NCBI GenBank assembly: GCA_020846435.1
Contig: JADLDY010000023.1
Coordinates: 1 to 32,798, forward strand
Direction of reading: 5' to 3'
Source: Deltaproteobacteria bacterium
Lineage (GTDB): Bacteria > Desulfobacterota > GWC2-55-46
DNA length: 32,798 nt
This document shows positions 8,186 to 15,161 of the stretch, piece after piece; positions within the stretch are counted from its first letter, which is position 1, and each line of letters opens with the position of its first letter. A model generated the notes under the pieces. It ran no database searches. It was not told where the DNA came from and saw only the letters and a program-made list of their open reading frames with translations. Made by a program: the position numbers and the translations under genes.

Positions 8186-9763
8186 ATGACAAAAAACCGC
8201 CTTGAATGGGCCTTACTCGCCGCCATAATCGCGGCGTCGTTCCTCCTTCGCCTCCTGGTCATGGACATACCCTTTGAGCGCGACGAGGGCGAGTACGCCT
8301 ACGCCGCACAGCTCCTACTCGACGGAGTGCCTCCTTTCAAGGAGGCCTACAACATGAAGTTCCCCGGCATCTACGCCGTCTACGCCGCGATCCTCTTCGT
8401 CTTCGGCCAGACCCACACAGGGGTGCACCTGGCCCTTGCCTTTGTCAACGGTGCGACCTCAATACTTGTCTTTCTCATAGGCAGGCGGCTTTTTGGCCCT
8501 CCGGCCGCACTCGCGGCATCAGTTGCCTTTGCCATGCTCTCTTTTCTTCCGTCCATGCAGGGCATAATGGCCAACTCTGAACACTTCGTGCTCCTCGCGG
8601 CCCTCGCCGGGATCCTCACTTTGATGAAGGCCATGGACAAAAGGAGTCTTTCGATGTTCTTCATAGCAGGAGCGCTCCTTGGCCTCGGCTACACGATAAA
8701 ACAGCACGGAGCGGCCTTTGTCCTCTTCGGGTACTTTCTTCTTGCCCCGTATCACTTCAAGAATTCAGGCCTCAAAAAAGCCGTGGCCGGGCTTGCCGCT
8801 TTCACCATAGGGGCGACCCTGCCCTTCCTCGTCATGTGCGCTCTTCTATACTCAGCGGGCGTCTTTGACAGGTTCTGGTTCTGGTCCTTCAGCTACGCGG
8901 CTGAATATGTCTCTGTCACGCCGTTCTCAGTCGGCATGGGGCGACTCAAAGCCGAGGCCGCGAACATACTTCTCTCTGCGCCGCTCCTCTGGATTATCGC
9001 GGCAATCGGCCTCTTTTTCCCATTGTGGGATAAAGAAGCCAGAAGAGCGTGGCCGTTCATGGCCAGCCTCCTTGCCTTCTCAGCCCTTGCTGTCATGCCC
9101 GGCTTTTTCTTCAGGCCGCACTACTTCCTCTTCCTCGTGCCGGCAACGGCCCTGTTTTTCGGCGCGGCGCTGAAAGCTCTTCCCATCATATTTGGAAGAA
9201 CAAAAGGAACGGCGGCAATAGTGACCCTCAGCATTGTCCTCTGCGTCTACTTCGCCTACACGCAAAGGACGGCCCTCGCCGCCCCTCCTGAAGTCCTCTC
9301 AAGGCAGATGTATGGGTACAACCCCTTCCCCGAGGCCCTTGTCATCTCGGATTACATCGCGAAGAATACCGCTGAAAACGAAAAGATAGCTGTCCTGGGC
9401 TCAGAGCCTGAAATATACTTCTACACAAAAAGACGCGCGGCTACAGGCTTCATATACACCTACCCTCTCATGGAACGCCAGCGGTTCGCGCTCGACATGC
9501 AAAAACAGATGATGGATGAGGTAAAAAAGGCCGCCCCGGCCTATCTCGTCTTCGTTGACATCAAGTTTTCATGGGGCGCGAACGACGACTCGTCCCTTGA
9601 GATCTTCGACTGGCTGAAATCGTATGTGGCTGAAAGCTACACTCTCGTCGGCATGGCAGACATCAAGGCAACGGGCGCGAAGAAGTACGCGTGGGGAAGG
9701 GATATCGAAAACGTCCCGGCCCCTATGCCGGGATACGGCATCTACATCTACAAGAGAAACTGA
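8186..9763 (+). CDS. GT-C family membrane glycosyltransferase (PMT/ArnT-like)
   Basis: The 525-residue product is a polytopic inner-membrane protein with roughly ten or more hydrophobic segments between residues 8 and 400 and a soluble C-terminal domain (about 405-525). The first external loop carries FERDEGEYAYAAQ (Asp33-Glu34), the acidic motif of the PMT_2/ArnT-type GT-C superfamily. These enzymes transfer sugars from polyprenyl-phosphate donors onto lipids or proteins at the periplasmic face. The substrate cannot be deduced. No clear Shine-Dalgarno site precedes the ATG at 8186. A TATAAT at 8111-8116 is a possible -10 element without a good -35. It is the only protein gene on the plus strand and converges with another GT-C gene. 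Its stop codon touches the palindromic repeat at 9763. Confidence 0.87.
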   Translation: MTKNRLEWALLAAIIAASFLLRLLVMDIPFERDEGEYAYAAQLLLDGVPPFKEAYNMKFPGIYAVYAAILFVFGQTHTGVHLALAFVNGATSILVFLIGRRLFGPPAALAASVAFAMLSFLPSMQGIMANSEHFVLLAALAGILTLMKAMDKRSLSMFFIAGALLGLGYTIKQHGAAFVLFGYFLLAPYHFKNSGLKKAVAGLAAFTIGATLPFLVMCALLYSAGVFDRFWFWSFSYAAEYVSVTPFSVGMGRLKAEAANILLSAPLLWIIAAIGLFFPLWDKEARRAWPFMASLLAFSALAVMPGFFFRPHYFLFLVPATALFFGAALKALPIIFGRTKGTAAIVTLSIVLCVYFAYTQRTALAAPPEVLSRQMYGYNPFPEALVISDYIAKNTAENEKIAVLGSEPEIYFYTKRRAATGFIYTYPLMERQRFALDMQKQMMDEVKKAAPAYLVFVDIKFSWGANDDSSLEIFDWLKSYVAESYTLVGMADIKATGAKKYAWGRDIENVPAPMPGYGIYIYKRN

Positions 9764-9885
9764 CAGGCTGCTCAAAAGGTTCATATGCGAGGCGTCGAGG
9801 AGCGAGTAATGAGGCGTACTTTGTTTGTACGCCGCTTATTCCGCGACGCTGACAACAAAGCAGATGGAGCTTTTGTGCAGCCTGT
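9763..9885. repeat. 123-bp palindromic repeat filling the gap between two convergent genes
   Basis: The ends are a 16-bp inverted repeat, ACAGGCTGCTCAAAAG against CTTTTGTGCAGCCTGT, with one mismatch. A second nested pair (GAGGCGTAC / GTACGCCGCTT around TTTGTTT) sits at the centre, so the element can form a long imperfect cruciform. It begins at the A of the TGA of the plus-strand gene and ends at the first base (plus-strand T) of the TTA that encodes the minus-strand gene's TAA, so it holds all the intergenic DNA. It has no ORF. It resembles REP/MITE-like palindromes common in deltaproteobacterial chromosomes (recalled, not searched) and probably acts as a bidirectional terminator. Confidence 0.8.
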
Positions 9886-11105
9886 TAAAGGCCGCCGAAG
9901 AGCGGGAAGATAAGGTCAATGGCGTAAAGGGCCGTGCTCTTCACGCCAGCGGCGGCCTCAAGCAGCACAGCCAGGGCCGCGACTATCAACAATGCTCCAT
10001 ACAAGCGCCTCGCGTTCCCCACGCCTTCCCTGAACCTCGTCAAGATCAGCGGAACCGTCATTGAAAACAGGAGTATCGCAGGAGGCGCGGCGAGTATCAC
10101 ATAACGCAGAACCTTTGAATAACCGCGCGCTCCGAGTACGACATGAAAGACGAGGACCGTGGCGATCCACAGGATAAAGGCGGCCCCTACCCCCCTCGCC
10201 TTCGGGTCTTTGAGCGTAAGAACATAAAAAACAAGGGCCGGCACGATCGCCCACATCACCTTAGGGAGAAGCGTAAGATATATCCACGGCTGCCTCACGA
10301 CGGTCAGGTAGCGCACGTACTGGTTCGACTCTATGAGGGCCTGCGAGGGCTTTCCGGCCCAGCCGGGAAAAGGCGTGCCAAAGACCATCCACTGCCAGAT
10401 CTCCCAGGGAAGCTGCACCAGAAGGGCCGTCGCGAACAGGCATGCTGACAAACCGATGAAGAGTTTGAGCTTCGGGCGTTCAAGAAGGACCAGGGCCAGA
10501 AGCGCGAAGCCCGGCATGACAAGAAAGGCCGTTATCTTGATGAGGCTCGCCAGGCCGAGGACAAAGCCCGCGGCCACAGCCCCAAAGACGCTCCTGTTCT
10601 GAAGGGCCTTAATGAAAACAGCCAGTGACAGGACGCATAAGGCTAAAAGCGGGCCGTCCAGCCAGTAATGCGTGCCAACATGGACTGCTATCGGGTTGAG
10701 CGCAGAGAGGAGCCCGGCCAGCATTACCCCGAGAGGCGGCAGGCGCAGAAAAAAAGCGGCCGCGACCATGGACCAGAAGAACAGGGCGTAGCTGAACATC
10801 TGCGCCATGGCAAACCCAGGCTGGCCGAAGACCGAATAGAACAGCCAGAAGAGGCCCACGCCTCCCGGAGGATGAAAAAAGAGCTCCCTGCCGTACTGCT
10901 GCTCGTCGAGTATTCCCTGATCTATGAGTGGCGTGCCCTTGAGCGTGTAGCCGTTGCCCTCTCCGAGCTGCGCAACAAGCACGGCGTAGATTATCTCGTC
11001 GCCCTCGTCATGGTGGTCGAAAAAAACCGGGGCGCGAAGGATTATACCTATCGCGAAGAAAAGGAATACCAGCTTCCAGGGAGTTTTGTCGAAGAAAGAG
11101 CTGAT
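9885..11105 (-). CDS. GT-C family membrane glycosyltransferase, start codon uncertain
   Basis: This is a polytopic membrane protein with about nine hydrophobic segments. Reading upstream of the first conventional start (GTG at 10982) the frame stays open and encodes a first transmembrane segment (WKLVFLFFAIGIILRAP) and the loop motif FFDHHDEGDEIIY, the acidic catalytic motif of PMT_2-type glycosyltransferases. The real gene must therefore begin further upstream. No ATG, GTG or TTG exists in frame between there and the stop at 11163-11165. The best candidate is ATC at 11103-11105, six bases after CGGAGG; CTG at 11148-11150 is another. The product of about 406 residues lacks the C-terminal soluble domain seen in the convergent GT-C protein and ends exactly at the palindromic repeat, so it may be slightly truncated. 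The substrate is unknown. Confidence 0.75.
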   Translation of the reverse strand: MSSFFDKTPWKLVFLFFAIGIILRAPVFFDHHDEGDEIIYAVLVAQLGEGNGYTLKGTPLIDQGILDEQQYGRELFFHPPGGVGLFWLFYSVFGQPGFAMAQMFSYALFFWSMVAAAFFLRLPPLGVMLAGLLSALNPIAVHVGTHYWLDGPLLALCVLSLAVFIKALQNRSVFGAVAAGFVLGLASLIKITAFLVMPGFALLALVLLERPKLKLFIGLSACLFATALLVQLPWEIWQWMVFGTPFPGWAGKPSQALIESNQYVRYLTVVRQPWIYLTLLPKVMWAIVPALVFYVLTLKDPKARGVGAAFILWIATVLVFHVVLGARGYSKVLRYVILAAPPAILLFSMTVPLILTRFREGVGNARRLYGALLIVAALAVLLEAAAGVKSTALYAIDLIFPLFGGL

Positions 11106-11194
11106 GGCGCGCCTCCGGAAAAGCCTGACGAAGAATGGCTGACAGCACAGGATTTTATTTGTTTACAGCCTGTTGGTCAAGGAGATAAAGGCTT

Positions 11195-11233
11195 GACAAA
11201 AAAAAGGCCCGGGTCTTTTAGACCCGGGCCTTT
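11195..11233 (-). terminator. Intrinsic terminator of the DEAD-box helicase gene
   Basis: A near-perfect GC-rich stem (AAAGGCCCGGGTCT with its complement, tiny loop) ends on the minus strand in a run of eight T. It begins 15 bp after the helicase stop codon and separates it from the downstream glycosyltransferase. Confidence 0.9.
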
Positions 11234-11247
11234 GAACCTGCGTCGTG

Positions 11248-12849
11248 TTATCTTCTCGCGCCCTTCGGCTTTGCAGGGGCGACTGCCACCTTCCTGCCGG
11301 ATATCATGGAGCGGTGCATCATCTCGATTATCTTCTCGGCCGAGTCCCTGGGGACCTCGACAAAGGTGAAGGTCTCGAATATGCTGACGCCCTTTATCAT
11401 CTGCTTCGGTATGTCCGCCCTTCTGGCGATAGCGTCGATTATATCGTTGGCGCGCACGCCCTGCTCCTTGCCTATGGTGAAGAAGAGGCGGGCCATGCCC
11501 GGGGACGCTCCCGTGTCGTTGAGGGACGCGGGCGCTTCCTGCTCGGCAGGCTTGTCAAAGCCCTCGAGCTGGAACTTCAAGAGCGCGGCCAGGGCGTCCT
11601 TCGGGTCGAGCTTAGCCAGAAGCCTGTCGGCAAGGCCCAGGAACTTGTCGAAATGCTTGTCGTCGATGAACTCGTTTATCTTCTCTTCCAGTCCGGTGAG
11701 GCGCGCGCCAAGGACTTCTTCCCTGCTCGGGAGCTTGCCCCTTTTTATCTGCGCCTTGGATACCGACTGTATGATGCGAAACTGCCTGTCCTCCCTCGGA
11801 GTGACGAAGGTTATGGCGACCCCTTCCCTTCCGGCCCTTCCGGTGCGGCCTATCCTGTGAACGTAGGACTCCGGGTTCTGCGGGATGGAGTAGTTCACGA
11901 CGTGCGAGATGCTGCTGATGTCAAGGCCCCTTGCGGCTACATCGGTAGCGACAAGGATATCACACCTGCCGTCGCGGAACTTCTTGAGGACAGCCTCCCT
12001 CTGGGCCTGCGTGTAGTCGCCGTGCATGGCGTCGGCTTCATATCCACGGAGACGGAGGTGCTGAGAGACCTCGTCGACTTCCCTCTTGGTATGGCAGAAT
12101 ACGAGATAGATGCCCTCTGAGCCGAAGTCGACGAGACGGCACAAGGCGTCGAGCTTGTCGGCGTTCCTTACTTCATAGACTATCTGGCTTATCTTCGGGG
12201 CCGTAAGCGTGTCGGTCGCTATGCGTATGCGCTCCGGGCTCTTCATGTGGCGCTTGGAGATTTTCAGTATCTCGTCCGGCATGGTCGCTGAGAAAAGCAG
12301 CGTCTGCCTCGTCTCCGGCGTGGTCTTCAATATCTTCGTGATGTCTTCCACGAAGCCCATGTCGAGCATCTCGTCGGCCTCGTCAAGGACGACCATCTTG
12401 ACTTCCTTGAGCGAAAGGGTCTTTCTCTCTATATGGTCGAGGACTCGTCCTGGGGTGCCGACAACTACCTGCACGCCCTTGACGAGCGCCTTTATCTGTC
12501 TTTCAATGGAGGTGCCGCCGTAGACCGGCAGCGCGTGTATCTTCTTGTGCTTTCCGAGCTTGTTCATCTCCTCGGCGGCCTGCATCGCGAGCTCCCTCGT
12601 GGGGGCGAGCACGATGGCCTGCACCGCGTTTATCTGCCTGTCCATTTTTTCGATGATGGGTATGCCGAAGGCGGCCGTCTTTCCGGTGCCGGTCTGCGCC
12701 TGCCCTATGACGTCCTTGCCCGTGAGGAGCACGGGGATGGTCTTTGCCTGTATGGGCGTGGGCTCCTCAAAGCCCATCGCGAGGATGGACTTCAACATCT
12801 CGCTTGATAGTCCAAAATCCTCGAAACTCTTCTTTTCCTTGCTTTCCAA
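11248..12849 (-). CDS. deaD: DEAD-box ATP-dependent RNA helicase with DbpA-type RNA-binding domain
   Basis: The 533-residue product resembles CsdA/DeaD, which unwinds structured RNA in ribosome assembly, mRNA decay and cold adaptation. All helicase motifs are visible: Q motif (EEPTPIQ), motif I AQTGTGKT (51-58), Ia PTRELA, motif II DEAD (156-159), motif III SAT, motif V ATDVAARGLDI and motif VI HRIGRTGRAG. The C-terminal ~75 residues (ARLFFTIGKEQGVRANDIID through MIKGVSIFETFTFVEVP) match the DbpA RNA-binding domain, followed by a basic tail. The start appears to be TTG at 12849, preceded by AAGGAG; no ATG is suitably placed. It is monocistronic, with a strong terminator downstream. Confidence 0.93.
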   Translation of the reverse strand: MESKEKKSFEDFGLSSEMLKSILAMGFEEPTPIQAKTIPVLLTGKDVIGQAQTGTGKTAAFGIPIIEKMDRQINAVQAIVLAPTRELAMQAAEEMNKLGKHKKIHALPVYGGTSIERQIKALVKGVQVVVGTPGRVLDHIERKTLSLKEVKMVVLDEADEMLDMGFVEDITKILKTTPETRQTLLFSATMPDEILKISKRHMKSPERIRIATDTLTAPKISQIVYEVRNADKLDALCRLVDFGSEGIYLVFCHTKREVDEVSQHLRLRGYEADAMHGDYTQAQREAVLKKFRDGRCDILVATDVAARGLDISSISHVVNYSIPQNPESYVHRIGRTGRAGREGVAITFVTPREDRQFRIIQSVSKAQIKRGKLPSREEVLGARLTGLEEKINEFIDDKHFDKFLGLADRLLAKLDPKDALAALLKFQLEGFDKPAEQEAPASLNDTGASPGMARLFFTIGKEQGVRANDIIDAIARRADIPKQMIKGVSIFETFTFVEVPRDSAEKIIEMMHRSMISGRKVAVAPAKPKGARR

Positions 12850-13059
12850 TGTACAATCTTCTCCTTTATTCGCCTTTTGGTCGATAATTTATCAATATAG
12901 CACGAATTACAGCCATTGTGTAGGAAAAAACCCTGCCCGTCCCGCGTCGCAATCGGACCGGAGGTATGCACCATCGACGGCGTGCCGACAGAAAGCTGCA
13001 GGCATCAAAACGCGGATCCCGTTAATCTTCGATTGGAAAACAGCGCCTGAAATGCGTAC

Positions 13060-13083
13060 AGGGAGGCCGATTACGGCCTCCCT
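13060..13083 (-). terminator. Hairpin downstream of the tandem micro-peptide genes
   Basis: A perfect 10-bp stem (AGGGAGGCCG / CGGCCTCCCT) with a 4-nt loop lies 38 bp after the second micro-peptide stop codon on the minus strand. It lacks a clear T-tract, so it may be a weak terminator or a 3'-protecting hairpin. The stretch from here to the helicase start (13084-12850 reversed) holds no gene I can recognise. Confidence 0.5.
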
Positions 13084-13120
13084 GCCGGAGGAGTGAAGAG
13101 GAGCGGGAATTTTGCGGAAT

Positions 13121-13204
13121 TTATATGGACGAGAGAACGGCCGGCAGAGCTAATATCAGGGCCGCGAGGTTGGCGATTATTTCCATGAACCCCATGCTCA
13201 TCAT
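13121..13204 (-). CDS. Hydrophobic micro-protein of 27 residues, function unknown
   Basis: A tiny ORF begins ATGATGAGC just after a GGAGG site (4 nt before the first ATG, 7 nt before the second, which is the better start). It encodes 26-27 residues, roughly M-M-S-M-G-F-M-E-I-I-A-N-L followed by an Ala/Leu/Ile-rich segment ending PAVLSSI and TAA. It is hydrophobic enough for one membrane-spanning helix and has a single acidic residue. It lies 14 bp downstream of a second micro-protein gene of the same kind and is probably cotranscribed with it. It is not homologous to anything I recognise; membrane micro-proteins of type I toxin-antitoxin systems or small regulators of membrane complexes are possible analogies. 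The support is ribosome sites, tandem layout and composition only. Confidence 0.5.
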   Translation of the reverse strand: MMSMGFMEIIANLAALILALPAVLSSI

Positions 13205-13218
13205 AAGGCCTCCAGAGC

Positions 13219-13308
13219 TCAGGCAAGATTGATGAGGGTCGACAGGACCGCGAGTATGACTATCACGTTCAGCGTAACTTCAACTATGGTCTCGGTTGTC
13301 TTTTCCAT
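13219..13308 (-). CDS. Hydrophobic micro-protein of 29 residues, function unknown
   Basis: The ORF starts at an ATG five bases after a strong AAAGGAGG ribosome site and ends in TGA. The 29-residue product begins MEKTTETIVEVTLNV and continues with a hydrophobic run of Ile, Val and Leu to STLINLA. It is net negative at the N-terminus and could be one short membrane helix or an amphipathic peptide. A consensus TATAAT at 13342-13347 would start transcription about 27 nt before the ATG. With the next gene at 13121-13204 it forms a two-peptide unit flanked by a promoter element upstream and a hairpin downstream. No known family is recognised. Confidence 0.55.
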   Translation of the reverse strand: MEKTTETIVEVTLNVIVILAVLSTLINLA

Positions 13309-13341
13309 GTCCGCCTCCTTTGACCCGTTGTTTACGATTCC

Positions 13342-13347
13342 ATTATA
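13342..13347 (-). promoter_or_regulatory. Probable -10 element for the micro-peptide pair
   Basis: A perfect TATAAT lies on the minus strand about 34 bp upstream of the first micro-peptide ATG. No good -35 is seen at 17 bp (ATACCG), so it is either a weak or an activated promoter. Confidence 0.45.
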
Positions 13348-13441
13348 CTCACAGGAGATTAAGCCGGTATTAAGGCTGAAAATAAATATCCGGCGCTGAA
13401 TAGCTGGAGAACGAAGGCGGATGAGGCTCTTTTGCCGTTAC

Positions 13442-13621
13442 AAAAAAAGGCCCTGAAATGTAAATACGCCCGGAAGGCAGTCATGGGCTTCCGGGCGTAT
13501 TTCTGGGTTTCGCTCTAACATGTGGAAAGGAGAACCCCAGGTCTCTATCATATGCGGTAACGGCTTCATGCCCGTTACGACTACCATTTTACTTATGAAA
13601 GATTAAGGCGAGATTAGAGAC
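13442..13621 (-). ncRNA. Candidate structured non-coding RNA with terminator
   Basis: This gene-free stretch downstream of dinB contains four nested or adjacent pairings on the minus strand: an outer GTCTCTA (13615-13621) with TAGAGAC (13541-13547); GTAACGG/CCGTTAC (13557-13578) inside it; CTGGGG...CCCAG (13503-13540); and a perfect 15-bp stem (13462-13476 with 13488-13502). A T7 run at 13442-13448 follows. The density of pairing and the terminal T-run suggest a small RNA of about 170-180 nt. The last two stems can also compete, because CCCAG may pair alternatively with the GGG just before the T-run. I considered 6S and SRP RNA; neither signature is convincing. The promoter is unclear. Confidence 0.45.
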
Positions 13622-13664
13622 TTTAAATCCCTTCCATGCCTTGAAAAATCTGGGGCCCTGGCAA

Positions 13665-14897
13665 TCATTTGACATTTATCCTTTTTACTCCGACAGGCCT
13701 CCAGGCCGGGGATATGACCCCTGTCTCGTCATCACAACCAGAGCCTTCGTCCAGCAGAGAACCCCATGTTATGGTATAGCCGCCAAAAGACCTGTTTACC
13801 TCGTCCATCGCCTCAAGGAGCCTCTGGCGGCGGCGGTCGTCCTCGAAAAGGGACATCTGGCCGCTTCCCTTCGCAAGCCCTGAGATGGAAACTCCAAGGA
13901 GCCTCACGGCTGTCCGAAGCCTCATGACCTCGAGTATCGAGAGGGCCGACATGTATATGGCGCGCGTGTCGTTGGTATGAGAAGGGAGCGTCTTCTGGCG
14001 GGAGAAGGTATAAAAATCAGGGTATCTTACAGTGAGGCAGACCTTGGAGCCCTTCAGGCCGTGCTCCCTGGCCCTCGCCCCGACCATCTCGGAGAGTTTC
14101 AGGAGGTATCTTCTTATGGCCCCTTTCTCGGATGTATCGGCGGGCAGTGTCGTCGAGTGGCCGACGCTCCTGGCCTCATCTTCATGGCCAGCCGGCGCTA
14201 CCTCATTAGAATAGATGCCCTGGCCCATGAGTTTTAGCCTCTCGCCTATTACGCCAAACCTGTCGCGCAGCAGGCTCAAAGGCGCCCTCCCTAACTGGCC
14301 GCATGTGCGGATGCCGAGCCTGCCGAGGTGCTCGGTGAGCCTCGGGCCTATGCCCCAGAGCTCGCCCGCTGGCAGGTCTTCGAGCACTCCCGGAGAAGAA
14401 GCCTCGTCCATTATCACCAGCCCGTCAGGCTTCTTCATGTCTGAGGCGAGCTTGGCAAGGAGCTTGTTCGGGGCTATCCCTATTGAGCAGGTAAGGCCGA
14501 GCGCCTCTTTTATCCTGCGCTTCACTTCCATGGCGAGAGCGGACGGCGTGCCAAAGGGAGCGAGGCATCCGGTTATGTCGATGAAGGCCTCGTCAATCGA
14601 GTACGCCTCGACCAGCGGGGAAAAGGAGTTCAGTATCTCGAGTATGCGGACGGAAGCGTCTATGTATTTGCTGTTGTCGCCTACAACGAAGATGATCTGC
14701 GGACAGGCCATCTTGGCCTCGAACCTGTTCATGCCTGTCTTTACGCCGAACGCCCTTGCCTCGTAGGAGGCCGTCGTCACGACCGTCCTCTTTGCCGAGC
14801 CGACGACCGCTATGGGCTTGCCCCTCAATGCCGGTGAGCACCTTTGCTCGACAGAGGCGAAAAATGCGTTCATGTCGACATGCATTATGAGCTTCAC
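13665..14897 (-). CDS. dinB: DNA polymerase IV (Y-family translesion polymerase)
   Basis: The 410-residue product is full length. It copies past DNA lesions during the SOS response. The metal-binding catalytic residues are visible: Asp8 in HVDMNAFFASVE and Asp102-Glu103 in YSIDEAFID. SYEARAFGVKTGM (steric-gate and finger region), the HhH region (LWGIGPRLTEHLGRLGI) and the little-finger domain follow. QMSLF at residues 347-351 fits the beta-clamp binding consensus, followed by a tail of about 60 residues. The GTG start overlaps the stop of the DUF6504 gene (GTGA), giving translational coupling. It is the third gene of the lexA operon, so LexA repression of this polymerase is expected. Confidence 0.94.
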   Translation of the reverse strand: MKLIMHVDMNAFFASVEQRCSPALRGKPIAVVGSAKRTVVTTASYEARAFGVKTGMNRFEAKMACPQIIFVVGDNSKYIDASVRILEILNSFSPLVEAYSIDEAFIDITGCLAPFGTPSALAMEVKRRIKEALGLTCSIGIAPNKLLAKLASDMKKPDGLVIMDEASSPGVLEDLPAGELWGIGPRLTEHLGRLGIRTCGQLGRAPLSLLRDRFGVIGERLKLMGQGIYSNEVAPAGHEDEARSVGHSTTLPADTSEKGAIRRYLLKLSEMVGARAREHGLKGSKVCLTVRYPDFYTFSRQKTLPSHTNDTRAIYMSALSILEVMRLRTAVRLLGVSISGLAKGSGQMSLFEDDRRRQRLLEAMDEVNRSFGGYTITWGSLLDEGSGCDDETGVISPAWRPVGVKRINVK

Positions 14898-15130
14898 TCT
14901 GCGGCCTCTATCGACCAGCTGAGGCTCGAGCGATTGTAGGCGAGCTCAAAAAGGGACGCCCCGTCAGTGACCGAGAAATGGAGTATGTTTGAAGCCCCCT
15001 CGACAGAAGACCACGAGTGGGTCACTTCTTTTATCGCGTAAAGCCGCCCCCTCCAGCGGAACTTCACAGGGGTGATGCCGCGGTCGAATATCGCGATGAC
15101 CTTTATGCCTTCCTGTATGCTTTCAGCCAT
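14894..15130 (-). CDS. DUF6504-like small protein in the SOS operon
   Basis: The product has about 78 residues starting MAESIQEGIKVIAIFDRGITPVKFRWRGRLYAIKEV. The pattern of an 'RGI-PVKFRWRGRLY-IKEV-W' strand followed by a hydrophobic beta-rich part (ILHFSVTDGASLFELAYN) matches DUF6504-type domains that I associate with Y-family polymerase genes, either fused to ImuB-like proteins or as separate genes. The ATG at 15130 is preferred over a TTG at 15169 because AGGGGA lies 6 nt upstream. It sits between lexA and dinB, overlapping dinB by 4 bp, so a role in mutagenic repair or as a polymerase accessory is likely but unproven. Confidence 0.75.
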   Translation of the reverse strand: MAESIQEGIKVIAIFDRGITPVKFRWRGRLYAIKEVTHSWSSVEGASNILHFSVTDGASLFELAYNRSSLSWSIEAAE

Positions 15131-15161
15131 GCCTGCTTGTTCCCCTGTTTTTTCAGACGCC

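Noticed and set aside
12850-13059. Possible small gene upstream of the helicase (frames at 12545-13096 plus and 12792-12974 minus)
   Set aside because: Codon composition looks random and there is no convincing ribosome site. The region probably holds only the helicase promoter.
13442-13621. 6S RNA or SRP RNA gene
   Set aside because: The long rod with a central bubble of 6S RNA is not formed, and the conserved SRP apical motif (GTCAGG...GGAAGG...AGCAGCC) is absent. Only a generic structured-RNA call is justified.
13641-13883. An 80-residue plus-strand ORF overlapping the 3' end of dinB
   Set aside because: It is antisense to the dinB C-terminus and has neither a ribosome site nor protein features.
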